Of a stretch of 64,000 bases of DNA, positions 1 to 12,458 are shown one piece after another (position 1 is the stretch's first letter; each line of letters opens with the position of its first letter). The notes beneath the pieces were generated by a model. That model worked only from the letters and a program-made list of their open reading frames with translations. It was not told the DNA's origin and ran no database searches. A program made the translations under genes and the position numbers. Where the stretch lies: NCBI GenBank assembly GCA_037074765.1, contig JBAMDO010000170.1, forward strand, positions 1-64,000, given 5' to 3'. Origin of the DNA: Mansonella perstans (taxonomy: Eukaryota > Nematoda > Chromadorea > Rhabditida > Onchocercidae).

Positions 1-2933
1 ATTTCAGGCTTATCTCTTCGACATTTAAAATAATTTTGGATTTCAATAACAAATTTATTAACTAAACTAATGATTTCCTCTCTTACATTATTACTATTGT
101 TATTATTAATCTATTTTCATTGAATTAATTAAGCATCAATTTATTAAATTAATGGAGCATTAATTACCATTTCCATTTTTTTAAGTATTCAAATCACGTG
201 GTAACAAATAGTCATCAATAGAATGCTAGTATTGCTTATTGTTTCGTTCTTTCTGGTGAAATGATCGCTAAAATTGTTGTTGCATGTTAATGAAATTTGA
301 TGGAGAAAGACAGTGAATGTTTTCATTCCATCACAACTCTTCAACTTACTTTGCTAATCATCAAATTACTCATTAATCTATTCGAATTAAAGTGGTTGAT
401 GATGTTAATATTAACGCGGTGGCATTTAAGATGATCCTAATGAATAACATGATAAATACGATGAAGACAAGTATGAACAAATATAACTGAATGAAATGTT
501 TGTTTATGAAGTAAAAAAGGAAGAGAGAGATAGAGAGGAAAAGAGAGAGAATGAAAAATAAAAATGTTGCCCAGTTTGATGTAAATAAATTGAAAAAAAC
601 GATTTCAAAGGTTAAAAAAAATGAATTTTGTGTTTCAATGTGGAAAACTTCCAATGACAAAAGTTTATAGAGGGAAAGGAATAATTTGAAGAAATGGAAT
701 CTTGGAAAACTGATAAAGTGAAGTGGGAAAGATCATCAGATGATTTTAGCAGATGAATTCAATGATATTTCTTGTCTATGTTAAGTTCTGTGTAACACTT
801 GATGTTTACCACAATAACAACTGGTACTGTTACTGCTATTATCGCTACTACTTCTAATTCTATTACTGCGGCATGGCTATCATTATTACTACTACAATAA
901 TTATTATTTCCATTACTACTACAACAGCAACAACTAGTGATATTACTACTGCAATAATCTTTTAAAGTCAATCTTTTAATAATCCTTCTGATATATGATA
1001 TACATTCTTGATCAAATTATTTGTTGTCAAATTATTATCATATTTGACAATAATCGAAAAAATTGCTGGAATTATTAGAATTTGAAAATCATTTATGAAT
1101 ATCCAGTAAACCGAAATGATGTTTTGCAACAGCTTGGTAATGTTTGATTAAATCATTTGGAAGGATGAGAAATGAATAGTTAACTTTTCATTAATGTTGA
1201 TTAGTATGCTTTGATTAATTTCACTACCGACAAGTGTTCATATCATACAAAATGCTTTGAATATAATTACTTTTTATTGAAGGGTAAGAAAATCATAGAA
1301 AGGGTATGCATATGATATCGTAATATTGCACAATACAATTAGCATGAAATGATTTTTGAAGTTACTTGTGAATAAGCCTATTTTGGTTGGCAAATTAACT
1401 ATGCAGTCATTGTCAAAAGGATTTTCCTGTTAAGATGTTATTTCTTCAGCGATTATTCCTACTTTAATCACTGCTATTTGCTTCTCTAAAATGATGCAGT
1501 GTTTCTTCTCATTTATTTTATTCATTCCGTGTCGTACTCTTTTAAAACGGAACTGCTATATCTTTTTTTTTTCTTTTTACTGTTTACATTTATCGAGTTA
1601 ACTGTCAAAAATAAGTTGAAAAGGCAGGATTTTATAAAATAAAAATGAAATTTTTTTCATTTTTGTAGTTTAAACTTAAATATTTGTTGCATAAAAGAAC
1701 ATTCAAATAAACATCATTTCTTCATTCAATTCCGATCGGCCATTTCTTAACTTCTTTCAGTGGTTGCCAATATTGTCGGACTTCTTCAGAAGAAAGGAGA
1801 GAAGAGAAATGGGAGGTAAGGAACAGAGGAGAGATGTGGACGTTAAGGGGTCAGCAGGGTGCGGGGCGGAGTGGCCAGAGAAATGGCTAACACTTTAACA
1901 TTAATCACTATCTTTTCCTTAGTTTGAAACAAATATGCTTTATTTCTGATACTTTTCTTCTCTTTTATATTGCTTAAAATTCTGGACGCAGTGCTCGAAA
2001 TAAAGTTGGAAGTTTGTTTTATTGCTTGTGCAAAATTTAAAATTAAGAGTAATGATACTTTAAAATCATCACTTGTACAGAATGAAACGAAAAACAAGGA
2101 AATCGAGTATTCCAAATATGTAGAAACTTGAACAAAAGTAATTTAACAATAAACAAATTTGATTAATGAAATTTTAAGCATTTCTTTTTTTTTTCTTTTT
2201 AAAATCCCAAATAACGGTTTTTCATCAGTAGTATTTCAAAATACTTCATTTTTCGCTTTCTTTTCTCTTCTTTGGCATATTAAATGAGCAATTCCTATAC
2301 CTAAGCTTCTAGCTATTTAACTCAACAAGCATTCAGCACTTATAATCGCCAACAAATGCCTCTACTTTTGAAAAGCAAACAATTTTTTGATAAAATTTGG
2401 AAAAAGTTCATTTTAATTTGCTTCAAATTTTTTCTGCTAATTCTTACAAACTTTCCACTGATCATTATTTACAGCTCAAAATAATTCTTTGAGTATTTCT
2501 CGCTCTCTTTTGTCTAATGTGACGATCTGAAAAGAAAGAAAAAGGAATTCCAAATATGATTTATTTACGGTCGTTAGGTTTGTTGAAATTGTTTTCGGCA
2601 CTTGGCCAGAAATAATCATTTCACGATGTCTTTTTTACTCATCCATCCTATGTAATCTTCATCAGACTAATATCGGTTGGCCTCTAAATTAATTTTTTCT
2701 TCAACATTTCTTTTAAAAAAGAATGGATAGAACGATTATATTCTCTCGTCAAATATATTTCGTTTCGTTTTCTTTTAAAAAATATGTCTGCTTCGATTAA
2801 TAATGCTATTGAGAGCGATTCGATAATATATTTGTAAAATGTAAGGTACACATATGTAAATAGCGGTACTAAATTTGTACTGCGTATTTTCTCCGAACAA
2901 TAGTCATAATTACTATGTACTGTTCTCGATATT

Positions 2934-2972
2934 TTATTATTATTATTATTATTATTACTATTACTACTACTG
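2934..2972. repeat. ATT/ACT triplet microsatellite
   Basis: A run of ATT triplets grading into ACT triplets. Read on the minus strand it encodes Asn and Ser runs, which explains the low-complexity open frame that covers it. No coding role is indicated. Confidence 0.85.
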
Positions 2973-4100
2973 CTAGAATCATTGATACATATAATTGCAC
3001 ATTCCTCCAGAAAGCAATTTTGATTACTTAAAATAATCAAAACTTCAATAAAATTTCCAATTCAATGAATTCAAAAGAAATTGTTCAAAATTTCAAACCG
3101 ATGATAATGTTCAATATCTTCCGTTCAATTCTTAGAATAATTACTTGGAAAAATTAATCCAAACTATCCAGATAGTATGGGTTCGTTTCAGTATTTGATT
3201 AACTTGAATTTACAAGCTAGATTTATGTCTTATTTGAAATGAAATTGATTATTGTTTTCATTAACGAATTGCAATCATTGATCTTGATTAAAAATTTCAA
3301 AATGGTAATTGAGGGACAGTCATCATTATCAATCTCATTGCATTGAAATATTAATAAAGATTTCAATACCATTATATCGTATCATTAAGGTGCATTTCAG
3401 AAAATAAATTCTTTTTCATTTTAGTTTTTTAGAAATTTAAAAAACAAATAACTTCTTTTTGCAACAAACCATTGCTTGTAAAAAATGGATCTTTTAAAAA
3501 TAAATAAGTAAACTAAAAATAAATTTTCGGATGTTTTTTGATAAAATTATGACATTATTGAAATTTCCAATTTTGATACCTTACGGTTCCTTTTCCTCTT
3601 TCATCCATTTCATACCTTTTTTCCTCCTCTTCTTTTCCTTCCTGGTCCTCTTCCTCTCTTCCTTTCCCTCCTTTTCTTGCTTATCAATTCCGGGAATCGT
3701 TTGGTCACTTGACAGTACTAGACTTCACTGTCTTTACAGAACTACTGATATCTCTCGGACTTCGTTTCTATCCCCACCTATCGTTATTGTGGTTGCTGCG
3801 CAAGTTTCTTCCCTCTTTGGTTTTCTTTTTCTTTTCATTTCTCTTCATATCTCTTAAAATATGTCTCCTTATTCCTTCTGTAAATTTTCGAAAAGAAATT
3901 TCAATTCATTTAAGAATTTCTTTTTTTCATTCTTTGCTTTTTTGTTTTTCTGATAGCAATTTAATAAAGGAATTTTTCATTTATTTCAAACAAATAGCAA
4001 AAATTTTTGAAATTACAAAATTATTTCAATAAATCGAAGATAAAAAGACAAAAAAAGAAAGCAAATAAAATAATGTTGAAGTAAATGAATGTTTATTATT

Positions 4101-4305
4101 TTGTCGTTGCTGTTTTCGCTGCTGCGGTCGTTGTTGCTGACGTTGTTTTTGTTACTGTCGTTGCTGTTGTTGTTGTTGTTCTAGTACTTGTTCTTGTTCT
4201 TGTTCTTGTTCTTATTCTTGCTGTTTTTACTGTTGTTGTTATTGTTGTCACTGCTAATGTCGTTGTTGCTGTTGTTGTTGTTTTGTTGTTGTTATTATTG
4301 CCAGC
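4101..4305. repeat. GTT/GCT/CTT triplet-rich microsatellite
   Basis: A long degenerate triplet array of GTT, GCT and CTT units. Because the period is three, all plus-strand frames stay open and encode Val/Ala/Leu-rich peptides. The open frames here are products of the repeat, not evidence for a gene. Confidence 0.85.
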
Positions 4306-5672
4306 ATTTATATGGAAAAGAAAATGATTGGAAGCTAAAAGAAGAAGGGCATAATTGGATCGATGATAATAAATGATAATTTAACAGTATGAAAATACTA
4401 GTTTGTTTGTCGTTGTATCTTTGGAAAGTATTCCATTACTTCATTCATCAATGAGAATTTCTGAATTTTTTCAACTTTTACTATTTGTATCCGACAACTG
4501 AAAGACTATTTCCTTGTTATTGATAGCGTATGTCGCAAAACCTTCCATGTAACTTAGAATCTAGTAAGGCAGAGTAATAAAAAAAGTAATAAACTGAAGT
4601 GAAAGAAAAAAAAGTAATAAACTGAAATGAAAGATGGCGAACTAATTAATGTAAACTGAAATTAATGATTCGACAAAAAATGCACAAAATGTATTTTTTT
4701 GTTTCTTTTTTCGATAAATCTTAAAAATCAGTCATTCCTTTGCAAACCATTTAAAAATGAACTTCGCCTTCTCCTTTCGTTCCTTTTTATCTTTATTGAT
4801 AAATTTTTTCAATAGAAAAAAATTTCGTGAATTATTTTCTTTATTTATTTGATTATCATTTGAAAAAAAATCTCAATATTTATCGATGCATTAAAATATT
4901 CACAACACGAAATATCTGATGTGTATTAATTTTTAATTTTATTCAGTTCTTTTCCAGAGTTCACTTGAAATTTTTTCTCTCGGCTATTTGTTCTGTTCAT
5001 CTGACTCATATTATATCATCTGTTCTTTTTTTAAAATTTTCATTTTTCTAGACATAAAAATCTTTGTGAAGGAATATCGAATTAGTTTTCCTTCAGTTGC
5101 TAGTGAAATTTAGTTATATATTTCAACTAAGGTAACTGGGGTCAGGTAATATATGTTCATTGTTCTAATACTTGCTAAGAGGTCAGTAGAAGTGAAAGAA
5201 AAAGAAAAAAACATGTAGAGAGAGAAGGATGAGGTCAATCCGTATTTCAATCAACATGATCTAAACTTCAGGAAACTTCCATCCTTTTATATTTCTGACC
5301 ATTGTCCGTTAAACTGTGCTATTCTATTTTATTAAACTTTTACAGCGCAGAAACGGTAAGAAGGTTTTGATCCCTCTTTTTTTTTTGTTTGGCAGAATGA
5401 ATAAAATTAAGAAATAGAATAATTAAGAATAGCATTGGAGCACACAAATTAGAAATACATAATTAATGAACTTCAACCTCTTTTTTAATTATATAAATTT
5501 ATTCGAAGTTTGAATTAAAAGTGTAACTGAGAATAAAACTTTCTTTTTTTTTTCAACTTAAATTACTAAGAATTTCCTACTACTTTATTCGTTTCCAATA
5601 CCACATTGAAAAGAATTTCTTTTTTCCTTTGATAAATTCGTGTTGTTGGATACAATGAAGTACTCAATTCGT

Positions 5673-5707
5673 TTTCCCTCTCTCTTTCTCTCTCTCTCTC
5701 TCTCTCT
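5673..5707. repeat. CT dinucleotide microsatellite
   Basis: An almost uninterrupted CT run of roughly 30 bases, with a similar but shorter CT-rich tract near 6727-6740. Confidence 0.85.
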
Positions 5708-7103
5708 GCACTTCGCTCTTTCTTACTTTTCCTTTTTCATTCTTTTTTTATTAATGGAATGAAACTACATTAGGCAAAAAATTTATTTAGATTTGCTTAA
5801 ACTTGATAAATTGGATATTTAAGTGCTGATTATCATTCCTATAATTTAAATTTAATTAAATGGAAAGGTATATGCCAACATAATTCCCTTCCCTAGATGC
5901 TTATATCGATTAATTACTGTTAATGACAGACTAGAATTATATGTGTATTTTTTCATCATTACATTTCAATATGATGTGTGATATGCGTTCAAGGACATTG
6001 AAAATTCTTTTCTTTATCTTTAATTTTTTTTGTTTGTTTAAATAAAGAATGATTTTAGGTGAGTATTCGGCAAGGAAATAAAAATTAAATAATGATTTCT
6101 GGTGAGTATTTAATAACTGAATTGAGATTAGGTAATAATTTTCAATTTAATAAGAGAATTAAAATTGAATGACAAATTTTCGGCGAGAGAGAAAATAAAT
6201 GACGATTTCAGGTTGACTATTTAATAAGAGATGCCGTATACTTTTAAACTAAATTCCAACATTTACTTGATATGCTTGCGTATTTTAATTTTGATCAATA
6301 GTGAAATTTTATTTCAATTCGTTTTTTTTTCTTCTAAACTGAATGCTTTGAATTAATTTTTAATTTAATTATGTTTGCTTTTCTTTTGGTTTTATGACCA
6401 TGAGATTACGGTAGTACAAAGGTTACAGTAAAGGAAAGTGGAATGAAATGAAATTGATAGTAAGCACTGAATTGATTTGTTGTTATGTATTCATACGCAA
6501 TATTTGACTTACAACGAATTAAACAATACAGTAGCGCCAAGGGCTAATGTTTTGTTTTAATTTTGCTGTCTGTTCTCTATGGATGGCTGTTTTGCAAGTC
6601 GTTGTTACGGTACGTCATCTTTCGACCAATTCAATACTTTCTCAGCTAATTAAAAACTGAAAGTTTAAGGTTCGGCAAATAAAAAGAAAGAACGTAAAAT
6701 TGTCTTAAATAAAACTTCAATTTCTTTTTCTCTCTCTCTTTATTAGATGTTTAAAATTCTGAACCTGGCAAAAAACAAATCAAAATTTTTACAGAATCTT
6801 CGAGGTCATTCATTATTTTGCCCCAAACAAATGAGGGACGAGTAGACAGTTCAGTGAAATTATGTAACTTACATATTTGTTTTGTATTAATAAATTTGCC
6901 GAATTCTTTTTTTATAGTTTTTTCTTTGCATATGGATTATTATATTTCATTTTTCCACCGATTTCAATCGCCAAATTTCATTTTATGAAAATTTGAAAGT
7001 TTTTTTTTTGCTGAAATGGAGAAAAGACAGAGATATTTGGGACTAATGTTAAATAAATTTTCCATTTAATGATAACAACGCAATTAATCGATGGATATAA
7101 AAA

Positions 7104-7126
7104 ATGACAATGACAATGACAATGAT
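7104..7126. repeat. TGACAA hexanucleotide repeat
   Basis: About four copies of a six-base unit TGACAA. It supplies the MTMTM start of a short open frame that has no other support. Confidence 0.8.
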
Positions 7127-9318
7127 TGTAAATTGGTATGTGACAAAGTGTTTATGCCCCTATTTTCTCGATCATTCACAAATATTCCTTCTTAGATTAA
7201 GTTATAAAATTGTAAATATTTTCCAAGCAGAAAATGGAAAGTTTCGGAGAAGAAAAAGAGAGGGAAAGAAATATATTGGAAATGTTAATAAACTGTGGTG
7301 ATGTTTCTCTAAATGATGAATGTCCGTGTCAGGCAGAACAAAAAACTTCATTGTCAACCTCCTTTAAGCAAAAGCAATATTTTTTCACGGCACTTCCTTC
7401 TGTAAAGTAATTTAAAAAATACTGAGTTGTGTCAAACAGTAGCTAGTTCATTTATCAGCCTCTTCTTTTGCATGACATACATGTCTTGCTAAAGTAAAAG
7501 AGGACTTTTATATTAACCAAAGTAGTTTAAAAAACATATTCCACTCTATTCAATTACCATAAGAAAGTATCTACCTCCAAAAAATCAACTCATTTTATTC
7601 TGAAACTATCGTTAAGAAAATGAAAAAGTTGTCGTTTTTTGCAGCTTTGAAATTAATGGTGGCAGGTGTGAGGGAAGTAGGGAAAACAGACTTGGTATTA
7701 TCAATGCTGTAGAAAAAACAGCATTCTGAACAAGCGCAATATTTATTTGTTTCTCGTCCTTAATTTAGACAGCCCTTAGTAGCAAATATGACGACAGCGG
7801 TCATCGTTATTAAGTAGAGATCATGCCAACCAAATAGTAGCACAAAGTGAAAGCAATTAATTACAGATGATAGAACATCCTGGCATCATAAAAGTTGAAA
7901 TTGAATTTTTACAGCTGAAATGGTTATGTCATGTGATGGTTACTCGAATGTCCTGCAAAATCATTCGTTATCACAATAGGTACCATTGGGTCAGCTGAGA
8001 TTTGTTGCCAGCTGGTGATATGCAACTATTTGCTTCCGGAAATAGTTATAACCTTCTGGAAAAAAATTTCCCATCCCAAATGAGCTGCTATAAGTTATAG
8101 TCTTAATAAGAAAATAGTTTTCAATCTCAGTCACTTTCACCGTTTGCTTCTTTTTTTTGTAAATAATTAGATTTGGTTCAATGTATTTCGATAAACAACA
8201 ATATTTAAGTAATTTTAATAATAAATTAAGCAATTTAGAGAACTTAGCACAAAGAGAAATCTAGTATGATTTTAAATTAATATTAAAGGGTAAGCGTGGT
8301 CACAAAAAATGACCACATTACAGTATTATTTAATCAACAACATAGTCTATTTGTTGTAATCTGTCGTTGCTGCATTGTTTCGCTCCTTCTTGATTCAGAG
8401 TAATAAAGCTAGTGGAAATGGCATAAAATTTACTGAGCTTTAAAATTACCCGACTTATAAGTTAAAGTTTTTACTGAAAGTGAAGCAAAAGGCATTTCAG
8501 GTGTTTGCAATTCCTGAAATTTATTCGTCGGGAATTCATTTACTTTGATAGAAACAAAAATCCAAACGTCCCGTGTTCTGAATCTTATACTGTCTTGAAT
8601 GGCGGAGCAACAGGGCGTATTAGGGCAGAAGCTAAGGCATTCTACTGATTCAGTGGACCTTTCGTCTTCTCCATTTCAGTCTTCGGTAACAACTATTTGT
8701 GCTATAAATTGCCTCTAAATGGAGAGCGCAAAAGAAGCAAGGTAAGCGATGCTCAGTCATATAACTAATGAAGGCAGATGAAAGTTGCGTGAGGTCGACA
8801 ATACAATCGATAAAACCAATCACAATACTCATTAATATCAATCAAAAATAACAGTTTCAATAATATGAATAATAACAACAATAATGGCATCAACAATGAT
8901 AAGTAAGAAGTACTAACATTAATAAATAAGTAATAGCAATGGTGATAATAATAGTAACAATAAATAGAAATTATGAGTAAGTGCCAATAATTTTTGTGGT
9001 TTTGCTATTCAAGCAAATTCTCGTAGAGGACTAAATCAAGGAAAAAGCGAAGTAGTTATTCACTTTGTGATTTGGCGATACTTGTATGCAACTGTTTTGC
9101 AAAACTTGTGAAAAATTCTCTCAAATTCAAAAAAAATATTTGAACTTTCTTTCTTTTTTCAACAACAAAATTTAAAATTATCTAAAAAAGGTTCTTTTTT
9201 ATAATTTTTTTCCAGTTTTTTCTCAAGCACTGAACTTCGTTCCAAATTGAAACTGTCATTATATAGTCACTGCTGCAACATAGTGACAATTATATCATCA
9301 AACAATAATCAATTAAAT

Positions 9319-9519
9319 TTACTTATTATCAAACTGAAAGAAGTCGATTAATGAATTTGAAAAGCTTGACTTCAAAGAAAAATTCATCCATTTGTTTGAT
9401 CCGTTACCGCTACTATTTGTCTTATCGGTAGTCCTAATGGTGGTGGTTATCCTGGGTAACATTATGCAGTTGCTGGCGCAATAGATGAACAATATAAGAT
9501 ATACTACCAATCTCATCAT
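9319..9519 (-). CDS. Small putative secreted protein or first exon
   Basis: A 66-residue minus-strand open frame. Its first 20 or so residues look like a signal peptide: MMRL, then the hydrophobic stretch VVYLILFIYCAS, followed by a Thr/Ser/Asn-rich region (ITTTIRTTDKTNSSGNG). A possible donor (GTAAAT at 9322) just before the stop means it could be the first exon of a longer gene. Upstream on the minus strand a TTTTAG acceptor-like sequence precedes the ATG by about 30 bases. A diverged copy of the same segment lies at 10454-10733. No family recognised. A chance open frame remains possible. Confidence 0.3.
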   Translation of the reverse strand: MMRLVVYLILFIYCASNCIMLPRITTTIRTTDKTNSSGNGSNKWMNFSLKSSFSNSLIDFFQFDNK

Positions 9520-9604
9520 ATTTGAAATCCTCTTGAAATCTTAGCTAAAACACAAATAAAGTAAGAACTGAACTTCAGTTCTCGAGATATCATCCATGAA
9601 AAAT
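9389..9604. repeat. Direct repeat, copy 1 (partner at 10454-10733)
   Basis: This segment and 10454-10733 align over about 200 bases in the same orientation. Shared blocks include TGGCGCAATAGATGAACAAT and CTTGAAATCTTAGCTAAAAC. Copy 2 has an extra stretch of about 60 bases near 10645-10695 and several small indels. Both copies carry the minus-strand signal-peptide-like ORF. The pair could be a tandem duplication of a small gene or old flanking repeats of a degraded retroelement, because a BEL/Pao-like fragment lies between them. Confidence 0.8.
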
Positions 9605-10089
9605 AAAACCTAATTAAATAGCCTTAGAAATTATTGTAAACAACCTGATAAACTTGTAGGAGCTGGCTATTTTTTCGAATTTATCGGATTTGGGAAGGAT
9701 TCAGCAATTAAAGTCAGGATTTATCCTGCTAGATACAAAATTAGGCATCATAAAAGCCGGAAGCAGATTCACAAATTTACTCTATCACTAATAGACTCTG
9801 CCACAGTCCAATTCTTGATACAACGAATATAGTCAGGTAAATCGTGTTCCAGACATAGACCAATTTTAAAAATTGAAATGCATAGGTATTCAGAAACAGT
9901 CCAACGCTGAAAACAATGAACAGGCATTAGAGCAATTTAAGAAAAGTATTATTGAGCAAAATGGAAGATGTCAAGTAACGTTGGCCATGGAAGGAATACA
10001 AAGACAGATAGAGCAATAATGGATTATGTGTAGCATGTCTACAAAATCTGATCGGGCAACTTCAATTTCACGAAAAGAAATTTCAACAT

Positions 10090-10235
10090 ATGACGAAACG
10101 ATCAAGATCAGTTAAATTTTTACATAATCGAAGAAGTGCAGCCTACATGAATCAGGTTGGTGTTGTACATTATCTGCCTCATCACAACGTTATAAACCTT
10201 GGCAGAGTTACAATCAAACTAAATATCGTGTATGA
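10090..10235 (+). pseudogene. BEL/Pao-like reverse transcriptase fragment (relic)
   Basis: The plus-strand frame contains GVVHYLPHHNVI followed by TIKLNIVYEAS. This resembles the conserved start of the reverse transcriptase domain in BEL/Pao LTR retrotransposons, where a Y-L/I-P-H-H-x-V motif is followed by TKLR-I/V-V-Y/F-D-A-S. Only about 50 codons of resemblance are visible and the frame loses it afterwards. I read this as a short dead fragment, not a working element. The motif match is from memory of the family and was not searched. Confidence 0.5.
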
Positions 10236-10239
10236 AGCT

Positions 10240-10472
10240 TCAGTCCATCTGAAGGAAGAAGCTCAGATAACGAAGATGCTAGAAATGAGGATGAACAAAA
10301 TACAAGTGGAAGTGAATTTGTATACTCAAAAAGTCGTTCGAGTCGAGCATTTCCGAACGGAAAAGATTTTAGTTCTGGAATTATCACGCTAACTGATGGA
10401 TCAACAAATGAAAACGATGACGAGGAAGAGTGGACGAGGAAGAGGAACAACTACATTTGTTTGATCCGCTAA
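10240..10472 (+). other. Acidic Ser/Glu/Asp-rich open frame, possible exon remnant
   Basis: From a CTTCAG sequence onward, a frame different from the BEL/Pao-like one runs open for about 77 codons. It begins SEGRSSDNEDARNEDEQ and later has DGSTNENDDEEEW. The composition looks protein-like (acidic, Ser-rich) and the frame stops exactly where the second direct repeat begins. It could be an exon remnant or part of a transposon polyprotein. There is no start codon, no partner exon and no family match. Confidence 0.2.
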
Positions 10473-10733
10473 CGCTACTATCTGCCTTATGGTGGTCCTA
10501 ATGGTGATGGTTATCCCAGTGTTGCGGGTAACATTGTGAAGTCGCTGGCGCAATAGATGAACAATATAAGACATATTATCAACCGCATCACATTTAAAAT
10601 CTTCTTGAAATCTTAGCTAAAACACAAATATAGTAAGAACTGAAATGATGGTGACAATAATATGTGAGGCCAACATTATGAACGTTATTTGACAAGCGAA
10701 CTTCAGAAGTCGAGATATCGTCCATGAAAATGT
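10454..10733 (-). pseudogene. Direct repeat copy 2 with broken signal-peptide ORF
   Basis: Diverged copy of 9389-9604. On the minus strand it starts MRLIICLILFIYCAS, matching the leader of copy 1, but an inserted segment shifts the frame and a stop follows after 25 codons (10588 down to 10511). Beyond the shift the DNA again matches copy 1. I infer a decayed duplicate. If a very short peptide is made, it would be secreted. Confidence 0.45.
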
Positions 10734-10750
10734 GCAAGCAAATTATATTA

Positions 10751-11603
10751 TTTTGAAATAGCTTAATTTTGCACATTTCTGAATTTAATTATTAAAAAAG
10801 AAAAAACGATGAAGTCGAAAACGAAAATTATTTTATTTTATTAAAAGTTCCAACGAATTTTCTAACAAACATACTACAACTGTTAATTTTATCAAAAAAG
10901 CATGCATTAAGGATTAAGAAAAAAGAAATGCTTGAATAAAAATTATTAAATAAATAATTGATAGAAAGAATTGCGATATACGTTATAAATATTTAACGTT
11001 ACTTTATTATTGAAACTTTAAAGTTAATGTAAACAAAGAAAAACATTAAATTTTTCGGAATTTCAATTGTGCAAAACCTTTGCACATCAGTGAAAATTAC
11101 GTGGAAAAAATCAAATTGGATCAAAAAAATATTGCCAGTTTATTATCAGTTGATCAGTTGGTATTATCAGTTCATCAAATATTATCAGTTGCATAGTACA
11201 TTCAAGTCGTTATTTTAGTCAAAACATGAATACATTTGAAGCCTTTCGCAAAACCAAGTAGTTCAATATTTTAATTGATTGTCCGTTTATTTTGAGTGTA
11301 AAAAAAATATTAATATTAGCTGTTATTGTTGTAGTAGCAAAAATTTTTGCTTTTTTTTTTACCTTGTCTACAACCATACTGCGCGGTAGGTTTTATATCA
11401 TCTCTCGCTTTGTGGTCGCTTTGTGGGGCAGGGATCAAGACTAATTTGTTGGAGTAATGTCGACTATTTGTTTCCGTTTGACTAAGCTTTTCAATGCAAT
11501 TTTCAAACGGTCTGAAAAAAAAGAAATTTTTGACTTATTTCGATAGAAGAGATAAATTATAACTCAGTTTACACACAATTTGTACAATTTGTAATGAATT
11601 TCA
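10751..11603. other. Non-coding AT-rich spacer
   Basis: No supported feature. Very AT-rich with poly-A and poly-T runs and a local three-fold repetition of ATTATCAGTT between about 11135 and 11192. It ends at the TTTCAG acceptor preceding the small gene at 11634. Confidence 0.5.
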
Positions 11604-11633
11604 GGAAATCACTAGAAAATAATAACTAACAAA

Positions 11634-12112
11634 ATGATATGTCAGTTAACAAGACCACGACGAAAAACTGTAGAAGGTAAGCTTTTTGGCGACGTAATTC
11701 TGTTCTTTCAAATTACTTTTTCAGCTGCACGTCAGGAAATACGGACTACTTTGGATTATTTATATCCAAAAAAGGACAGGTAAATGTTACAATTTAGTTT
11801 TTTTATTCATCATTTGTTTTTATCCTTATTTTATCCCTCATTTGCAAATTTTGCAGATTGAAGTAACATGGTCAAAATATTTGGCTATGTTTCTTAATTT
11901 AACAGTGAGAAAGTATGCCACATGATCACAAGACTTTTTTTTGCAGAAGATCGTTGCGCAAGAATAGAACCTCTTGCGTCAAGAAAGTTAATTCCGTGAT
12001 ACCAAAACAGGGCGATGTAATGGTTACTAGTTCTGAGGTTAAAAATCTAAATTTGTGCTTCATTATGTTCTTCACTGGACCGGATTTCATGACGGAAAAT
12101 ATTTTTTGTTAA
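11634..12112 (+). CDS. Small hypothetical protein, three exons
   Basis: Not recognised. Three exons join in phase: 11634-11676, 11725-11779 and 11947-12112 (87 residues). Donors are GTAAGC and GTAAAT and acceptors are TTTTTCAG and TTTTTGCAG. A TTTCAG acceptor at 11604 lies 29 bases before the ATG, as expected for a trans-splice site, and AATAAA occurs at 12130, 18 bases after the stop. The protein is basic at the N-terminus (RPRRKTVEAARQEIRTTLD), continues LYPKKDRRSLRKNR and has no clear signal peptide or membrane segment. The complete set of gene signals is the main support; homology is unknown. Confidence 0.5.
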
Positions 12113-12458
12113 TATTTTTTTTTTTTGTTAATAAAATAGAAATGGCGATGATTGATTGTATCAGTTTAATTACCAAAAGCATTTCAGAAACTGCCTATTG
12201 AATCGCCTGGCGGAGTGATTCGTGATGCTACAGCACTGTGGCTAGATTTATCATTGTAGTTACAGTGATTACAACACATTATAATTACTTCATCGATTTA
12301 TAATTACTTTACTCATTATAATTACGCTCACATTCTTTTTCTTTTTTACAAACGTTTTATTTGCACAAAATGTTTCCAAATGTTTGCACCCAATGTTTTA
12401 TCAGTGAGTAATTTAAAATTGGAAATTGGAAAATTTTTTAAATGAAAAAAAAAATCTC

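Larger units (their letters stand above)
1..9300. other. AT-rich region with no supported gene
   Basis: I see no gene here that I can support. The open frames are short, low in complexity or made of simple repeats, and none shows a recognisable domain or a chain of phased exons. The stretch contains homopolymer tracts, GA-rich and CT-rich runs and several triplet microsatellites, listed separately where distinct. It could be intergenic or part of a large intron of a gene starting outside the window. Absence of a gene is my reading, not proof. Confidence 0.5.

Noticed and set aside
373..660. Hydrophobic minus-strand frame of 95 codons
   Set aside because: Leu/Phe/Ile-rich translation of a GA-rich tract; no homologous pattern and no gene signals.
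759..971. Minus-strand frame rich in Ser/Cys/Asn
   Set aside because: Made by ACT/ATT-type triplet repeats; no domain, no splice partners.
4085..4376. Val/Leu/Phe-rich open frames that look like membrane proteins
   Set aside because: Produced by a GTT/CTT triplet microsatellite; period three keeps several frames open at once.
10214..10450. Minus-strand Ser-rich frame
   Set aside because: Antisense to the acidic plus-strand frame; Ser runs mirror Glu/Asp codons.
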